This document shows, piece after piece, positions 60,291 to 64,000 of a stretch of DNA of 64,000 nt (position 1 is its first letter; the number at the start of each line of letters is the position of its first letter). A model generated the notes under the pieces. It was not told where the DNA came from. It saw nothing but the letters and a program-made list of their open reading frames with translations, and ran no database searches. The position numbers were made by a program, and so were the translations under genes. Source of the DNA: Prevotella sp. (GTDB lineage: Bacteria; Bacteroidota; Bacteroidia; Bacteroidales; Bacteroidaceae); NCBI GenBank assembly GCA_017619375.1, contig JAFZSL010000017.1:1-64000 (forward strand), read 5' to 3'.

Positions 60291-63029
60291 ATGAGATATC
60301 TCTCCCTTACCATAGCCTTGTGGCTGGCGACTCTGGGCGCTTCTGCCGGCGATGGCGACGTGCAGCAGGCCATGCGACGCGCCACGCAATACATGATGGA
60401 CGTGGCTTCCTACAACGGTGGCTTCGTGTGGAACTACCTGCCCGACTACTCGCGACAATGGGGGGAGTTGGAGGCGCCTCGCACCATGGTGTGGCTGCAG
60501 TCGCCTTCCACGCCCGATGTGGGGCAGGTGCTGCTCGATGCCTACCACGCCACCAACGATGAGTATTATTACGAGTGTGCACAATGCGTGGCCTTGTGCA
60601 TCATGCAGGGACAACTCCCTTGCGGCGGGTGGAACTACATGTTCGACCTCGAACCAGAGGACTCCCTCAAGACATGGTATGAAACCATAGGAAAACAGGC
60701 TTGGAGACTGGAGGAATTCCAGCACTATTACGGCAACGCCACCTTCGACGACAAAGTCACCAAGCATTGTGCCGAATTCCTCTTGAGAATCTATCTGGAG
60801 AAACACGACAAGACTTTCCTTGCGCCGTTGGAAAAGGCCATCGACTTCTTTGTGAAAAGCCAATATCCCAACGGAGGATGGCCGCAGAGGTATCCTCTCA
60901 TGAGCGATTTCAAGGAAAAGGCCGACTACACGTCCTATGTCACTCTCAACGATGGCGTGATGGAAGAGAACATCGACTTCCTCCTGCAGTGCTACACCTC
61001 GCTGGGAAGGGAAGACTTGAAACAACCCATCCTCAAGGCCATGCACCTCTTGAGAGACTTGCAGCAGAAGTCGCCGTTGGCTGGGTGGGCTGACCAGTAC
61101 ACCCCCGACGACCTCCTGCCTGCCTCTGCACGCTCCTACGAGGCCAGGGCCGTCAACACCGCGACCACCTTCGCCATGGCCAACAAGATGATGGAGTTCT
61201 ACTCCCTTACAGGCGACCCCTCTTTCCTCAACGGCATACCCGATGCCATTCGGTTCCTTGAAAGCCAGCAACTTCCTGAAGATGTGGTGAAGAAGGTAAT
61301 GCGCTATCAAATGATGGATGGGATGGTCATGATGCCCAGGTTTGTCAATCCCGACAACGGAAGGCCTCTTTATGTGCACCGCAAGGGTTCCAACACGGGC
61401 AATGGTGCTTATTTCACCGACGAGAATCCGGAAGCGACCATCGCCCATTATAATTCATTCGCCATCGTCGACATCTCACGACTGAAGGCTGCTTTGGAGA
61501 GAGAGAAGAAGAAGGTGAGAAAGGACCTCGAGCGCAACTCACCCCTGCTCCAGGCCAAGACGGCAGGACCGAAGACTTGCTATTTCGACCTCCGTGAGGA
61601 AAGCATCAGGAGAGGGATTCCAATGGCAAGCGTCAGCGACATCGTGGCTTTTCCGGATGAAGAGGGACGTTGGCTGTCGCCTTTGAGGCAGGTGTCCAAT
61701 CCCTACAAGCCACTGCCCAAAGACATGGCGCCAAGCGAGGACATGACCTACGCACAGACCATGGTGGGTGATGAATACGACACCTCGCCGTATGAGAATC
61801 GCGAGGTCAAGGGCATCTCCACACGCACCTACATACAGAACATGGCCACGCTGATTGCCAGTTTGAAACCGATGAGCGTCACCCTGTCGGGACTCGACCC
61901 GGAACGCTTCGTCTCCACCGTGGAAGGAAAGCCCACCGCTCTCTACGTACTGTCCAACAAGAGGATTGAGGCTTGCATCACCAACTATGGGGCAAGGGTC
62001 GTCTCGCTGATGATACCCGACAAGAACGGAGAGTTGCAGGATGTGGTGCTCGGCTTCGACAACATCGACGACTACCATCTCTTCAAGCAGAATTTCGGAA
62101 GTGTTGTCGGACGGTATGCAGGACGCATCAAGGACGCGCATTACACCCTTGACGGGAAAGAGGTGGAATTGCAAAGGACAGGAGCGAACATCTCCCATGG
62201 AGGATACCCCGGCTTTGCCGACAAGGTGTGGGAGATGGTGGAGCACAACGACAGCACGCTGAAACTCAAACTGGTGTCGCCCGACGGGGAGAACGGCTTC
62301 CCCGGGACGTTGGAGGTCGTCGTCACCTATCAACTTACATATGACGACGCCCTCGTCGTTGAATATGAAGCCGTCACCGACCAACCCACCGTCGTTAACC
62401 TCGCCAACCATACTTTCTTCAACATCTCCGGGACACCCACATCCCAAGTGCTTTCACAGATGTTGAAGGTTGATGCGAAATACATCGCCACCTACGACAA
62501 GAACAAGAACCTCGACGGGAATTTCATGAAAGTGAAGAACACTCCCTTCGATTTCACATCATCCAAGGCGATAGGAACCGACATCGACCTCTTCGACGAG
62601 CAAATGGGAATCACCAAGGGCTACGACCACTCCTTCGTCTTGAGGCATCCCGGAAACCTGAACAAACCGGCTGCCGTGCTCTATGACGAGCAGAGCGGGC
62701 GCAGCATGAGCGTCTTCACCACGGAACCCGCCATACACGTCTATACCGCGAATGGGTTGGATGGTTCGCTGGTGGGGAAGAACGGCGTCGAATACCAGAA
62801 GCAAAGCGCCGTGTGCCTGGAAACCATGCACCTGGCAGACAGTCCCAACCATCCCGTGTTCCCGTCGACGGTGTTGCGGCCGGGAGAAACCTACAAGTCG
62901 AAAACCATCTTCATGTTCTCCGACCAAACACATAAGAAGCGAAACCTCGTCAGTTCCATATTGATGTATGGCACGGCGGCAAGCCTCACCGGACTGGGCA
63001 TTGTGGGAGTCGTCTCGCTTGCCAAGTGA
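60291..63029 (+). CDS. Apparent fusion of a PL10-like pectate lyase and an aldose 1-epimerase
   Basis: A 912-aa exported protein. The ATG at 60291 gives the signal peptide MRYLSLTIALWLATLGASA. Residues about 20-400 resemble PL10 pectate lyases: CGGWNYMFD, SQYPNGGWPQRYP, YVTLNDGVMEENIDFL and PASARSYEARAVNT, the last around the family's catalytic arginine. After a linker (about 405-530) comes an aldose 1-epimerase domain (about 535-900): RYAGRIKDAHY, ISHGGYPGF, NLANHTFFNISG with catalytic His707, and VCLETMHLADSPN with catalytic Glu844. A hydrophobic tail (about 885-910) follows KKR. The likely role is cleaving a uronate-containing glycan and interconverting product anomers. The lyase half is diverged, so its activity is uncertain. 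Confidence 0.75.
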   Translation: MRYLSLTIALWLATLGASAGDGDVQQAMRRATQYMMDVASYNGGFVWNYLPDYSRQWGELEAPRTMVWLQSPSTPDVGQVLLDAYHATNDEYYYECAQCVALCIMQGQLPCGGWNYMFDLEPEDSLKTWYETIGKQAWRLEEFQHYYGNATFDDKVTKHCAEFLLRIYLEKHDKTFLAPLEKAIDFFVKSQYPNGGWPQRYPLMSDFKEKADYTSYVTLNDGVMEENIDFLLQCYTSLGREDLKQPILKAMHLLRDLQQKSPLAGWADQYTPDDLLPASARSYEARAVNTATTFAMANKMMEFYSLTGDPSFLNGIPDAIRFLESQQLPEDVVKKVMRYQMMDGMVMMPRFVNPDNGRPLYVHRKGSNTGNGAYFTDENPEATIAHYNSFAIVDISRLKAALEREKKKVRKDLERNSPLLQAKTAGPKTCYFDLREESIRRGIPMASVSDIVAFPDEEGRWLSPLRQVSNPYKPLPKDMAPSEDMTYAQTMVGDEYDTSPYENREVKGISTRTYIQNMATLIASLKPMSVTLSGLDPERFVSTVEGKPTALYVLSNKRIEACITNYGARVVSLMIPDKNGELQDVVLGFDNIDDYHLFKQNFGSVVGRYAGRIKDAHYTLDGKEVELQRTGANISHGGYPGFADKVWEMVEHNDSTLKLKLVSPDGENGFPGTLEVVVTYQLTYDDALVVEYEAVTDQPTVVNLANHTFFNISGTPTSQVLSQMLKVDAKYIATYDKNKNLDGNFMKVKNTPFDFTSSKAIGTDIDLFDEQMGITKGYDHSFVLRHPGNLNKPAAVLYDEQSGRSMSVFTTEPAIHVYTANGLDGSLVGKNGVEYQKQSAVCLETMHLADSPNHPVFPSTVLRPGETYKSKTIFMFSDQTHKKRNLVSSILMYGTAASLTGLGIVGVVSLAK

Positions 63030-63067
63030 CATGGAGGCAACAGGTATCCCGTGGAGGCATGATGTAG

Positions 63068-63088
63068 GGGCGGGTCTCGTGCCCGCCC
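63068..63088. terminator. GC-rich hairpin after the PL10-GalM gene
   Basis: GGGCGGG (63068-63074) pairs with CCCGCCC (63082-63088) around TCTCGTG. T-rich sequence follows only after 12 bases, so it is a weak intrinsic terminator at best. Confidence 0.5.
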
Positions 63089-63182
63089 GTAATATGCATT
63101 TTGTTTGGCTGGGATAAGAATCCCACGTTCAAAAAAGTAAGAAATATTCGTTTTTTTTGCACACGGAATCATTTTTTTGCAC

Positions 63183-63190
63183 TATCTTTG
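63183..63190 (+). promoter_or_regulatory. pepP promoter -7 box
   Basis: TATCTTTG on the plus strand with a TTTG at 63156-63159 (23-base gap), 32 bases before the ATG. Confidence 0.55.
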
Positions 63191-63222
63191 CACATTCATC
63201 AACAATCTATACATGACCGCAT

Positions 63223-64000
63223 ATGTTTAGCAAAGAGACATACGTCAGACGACGTGCTGAATTGAAAAAATTGGTCGGCGAAGGCATCATCCTGCTCTTC
63301 GGCAACAACGAGTCGCCATGCAACTATCCCGCCAACAGTTATTATCCGATGCGTCAAGACTCATCGTACCTATACTATTTCGGTCAGAAACGTGATGGCC
63401 TGGTGGGCGTCATCGATGTCGACAACGACGTGGAGACACTCATTGGCGACGACATCGACATTGAGGACATCGTGTGGTATGGCAGCGTGGAGAGCGTGGC
63501 TGACCTGGCCGCACAGGTGGGCGTGGCCAATTCCGCCCCCATGGCAACCTTGAAAACCATCTGCGATGCCGCCAAGGGACGCACCATCCATTTCCTGCCG
63601 CCCTACCGTCACGACATCAAGATTCAATTGATGGACCTCTTGGGCATCCACCCCTCACAACAGAAAGCCGCTGCTTCCATGCCGCTTATCAAGGCCGTGG
63701 TGAAGATGCGCTCCACCAAGGAACCGCAGGAAATCGACGCCATCACCGACGCCTGTGCCATCGGATACAAGATGCACACCACGGCGATGAAACTCATACG
63801 CCCCGGAGTGACGGAGAAATACATCGGAGGACAGGTGGACGGCATAGCCCATTCCTATGGGGCGATGGTCAGTTTCGCCACCATCTTCTCACAGCATGGG
63901 GAAATCATGCACGGCAACCCCTCTGACACGCCGTTGCAAGAAGGTCGTCTCGCCCTCTGCGACTGCGGTGCCGAGACCTTGGAGCACTACTGCTCCGACA
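63223..64000 (+). CDS. pepP: Xaa-Pro aminopeptidase (M24), N-terminal part, cut by window edge
   Basis: The first 259 codons of an aminopeptidase P, which removes N-terminal residues preceding proline. The N-terminal domain runs from MFSKETYVRRRAELKKLV with NYPANSYYPMRQDSSYLYY, and the M24 pita-bread domain begins near MRSTKEPQEIDAITDACAIG. The window ends inside the first metal motif, LCDCGAETLEHYCSD, whose two Asp residues are metal ligands. An upstream ATG in another frame soon meets a stop, which supports the start at 63223. The C-terminal half is not in the window. Confidence 0.93.
   Translation, partial: MFSKETYVRRRAELKKLVGEGIILLFGNNESPCNYPANSYYPMRQDSSYLYYFGQKRDGLVGVIDVDNDVETLIGDDIDIEDIVWYGSVESVADLAAQVGVANSAPMATLKTICDAAKGRTIHFLPPYRHDIKIQLMDLLGIHPSQQKAAASMPLIKAVVKMRSTKEPQEIDAITDACAIGYKMHTTAMKLIRPGVTEKYIGGQVDGIAHSYGAMVSFATIFSQHGEIMHGNPSDTPLQEGRLALCDCGAETLEHYCSD

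Overview
The window comes from a Bacteroidota chromosome, most likely order Bacteroidales and probably a Prevotella-like genus. The evidence is a SusC/SusD pair, lipoproteins with an acidic CDDD start, many promoters of the TTTG-19-TAnnTTTG type used by this phylum, secreted proteins ending in dockerin-like repeats including a C10 cysteine protease, an ArgE-like M20 deacylase, and glycine-lipid acyltransferases. There is no rRNA operon, phage, insertion sequence or CRISPR array. Gene density is high and mostly housekeeping. The exceptions are the polysaccharide locus, two large secreted repeat/protease genes, and an AT-rich patch near 52.6-53.7 kb.

Bases 1-18,400 are a starch/maltodextrin utilisation locus. 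On the minus strand are susC, susD, a SusE-like lipoprotein and the first 15 codons of another exported protein. Diverging from them are a LacI-family regulator, an MFS disaccharide transporter, a SemiSWEET, a CBM20-GH77 4-alpha-glucanotransferase, a GH97 alpha-glucosidase (SusB type), a type I pullulanase-like GH13 and a SusA-like GH13. A perfect palindrome (GCGCAAACGTTTGCGC core) lies midway between the divergent susC and regulator promoters, and a 14/16 match lies upstream of the GH77 gene. This suggests one LacI-type regulon controlled from upstream sites.

Bases 18,400-32,100 hold paired half-size chromate transporters, purL, a cvfB-like S1 protein, a LolD-type ATPase and a CPA2 antiporter on the minus strand. 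Then on the plus strand come a membrane-homeostasis run (PH-domain protein, M48 lipoprotein peptidase, NfeD, SPFH protein), wecB and a small tail-anchored protein. At 32,093-32,215 is a tRNA-like sequence with complete acceptor, D and T arms but a 58-nt anticodon loop holding its own hairpin. Next are cobU-cobS-cobC for the cobalamin nucleotide loop, an OmpA-family protein, a 927-aa modular secreted protein, a CapA-like lipoprotein, hsp20 behind an apparent sigma-54 promoter, gpmI, ung, a DUF3109 protein and a secreted C10 protease.

Bases 47,300-64,000 hold a glycine-lipid acyltransferase pair, a small membrane protein, an ECF sigma factor with a downstream four-helix membrane protein, a dNTPase, an unknown secreted protein with a QSEEARK repeat, and a coupled run of dut, a TPR protein, a DUF4292 lipoprotein and an EnvC-like LytM protein. 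Last are an M20 deacylase, an apparent PL10-lyase/aldose-epimerase fusion, and the 5' part of pepP.

Many spacers carry short degenerate word tracts (CTAGG, CTTTAAGG, CCTCCTAAAA, CAATCTC, AATTATTAATT, GTCGGAGG), nearly all able to fold into hairpins, and several promoter-bearing imperfect palindromes recur. These intergenic patterns, the interrupted tRNA-like locus, the shared LacI operator and the PL10-GalM fusion are the most unusual features of the window.
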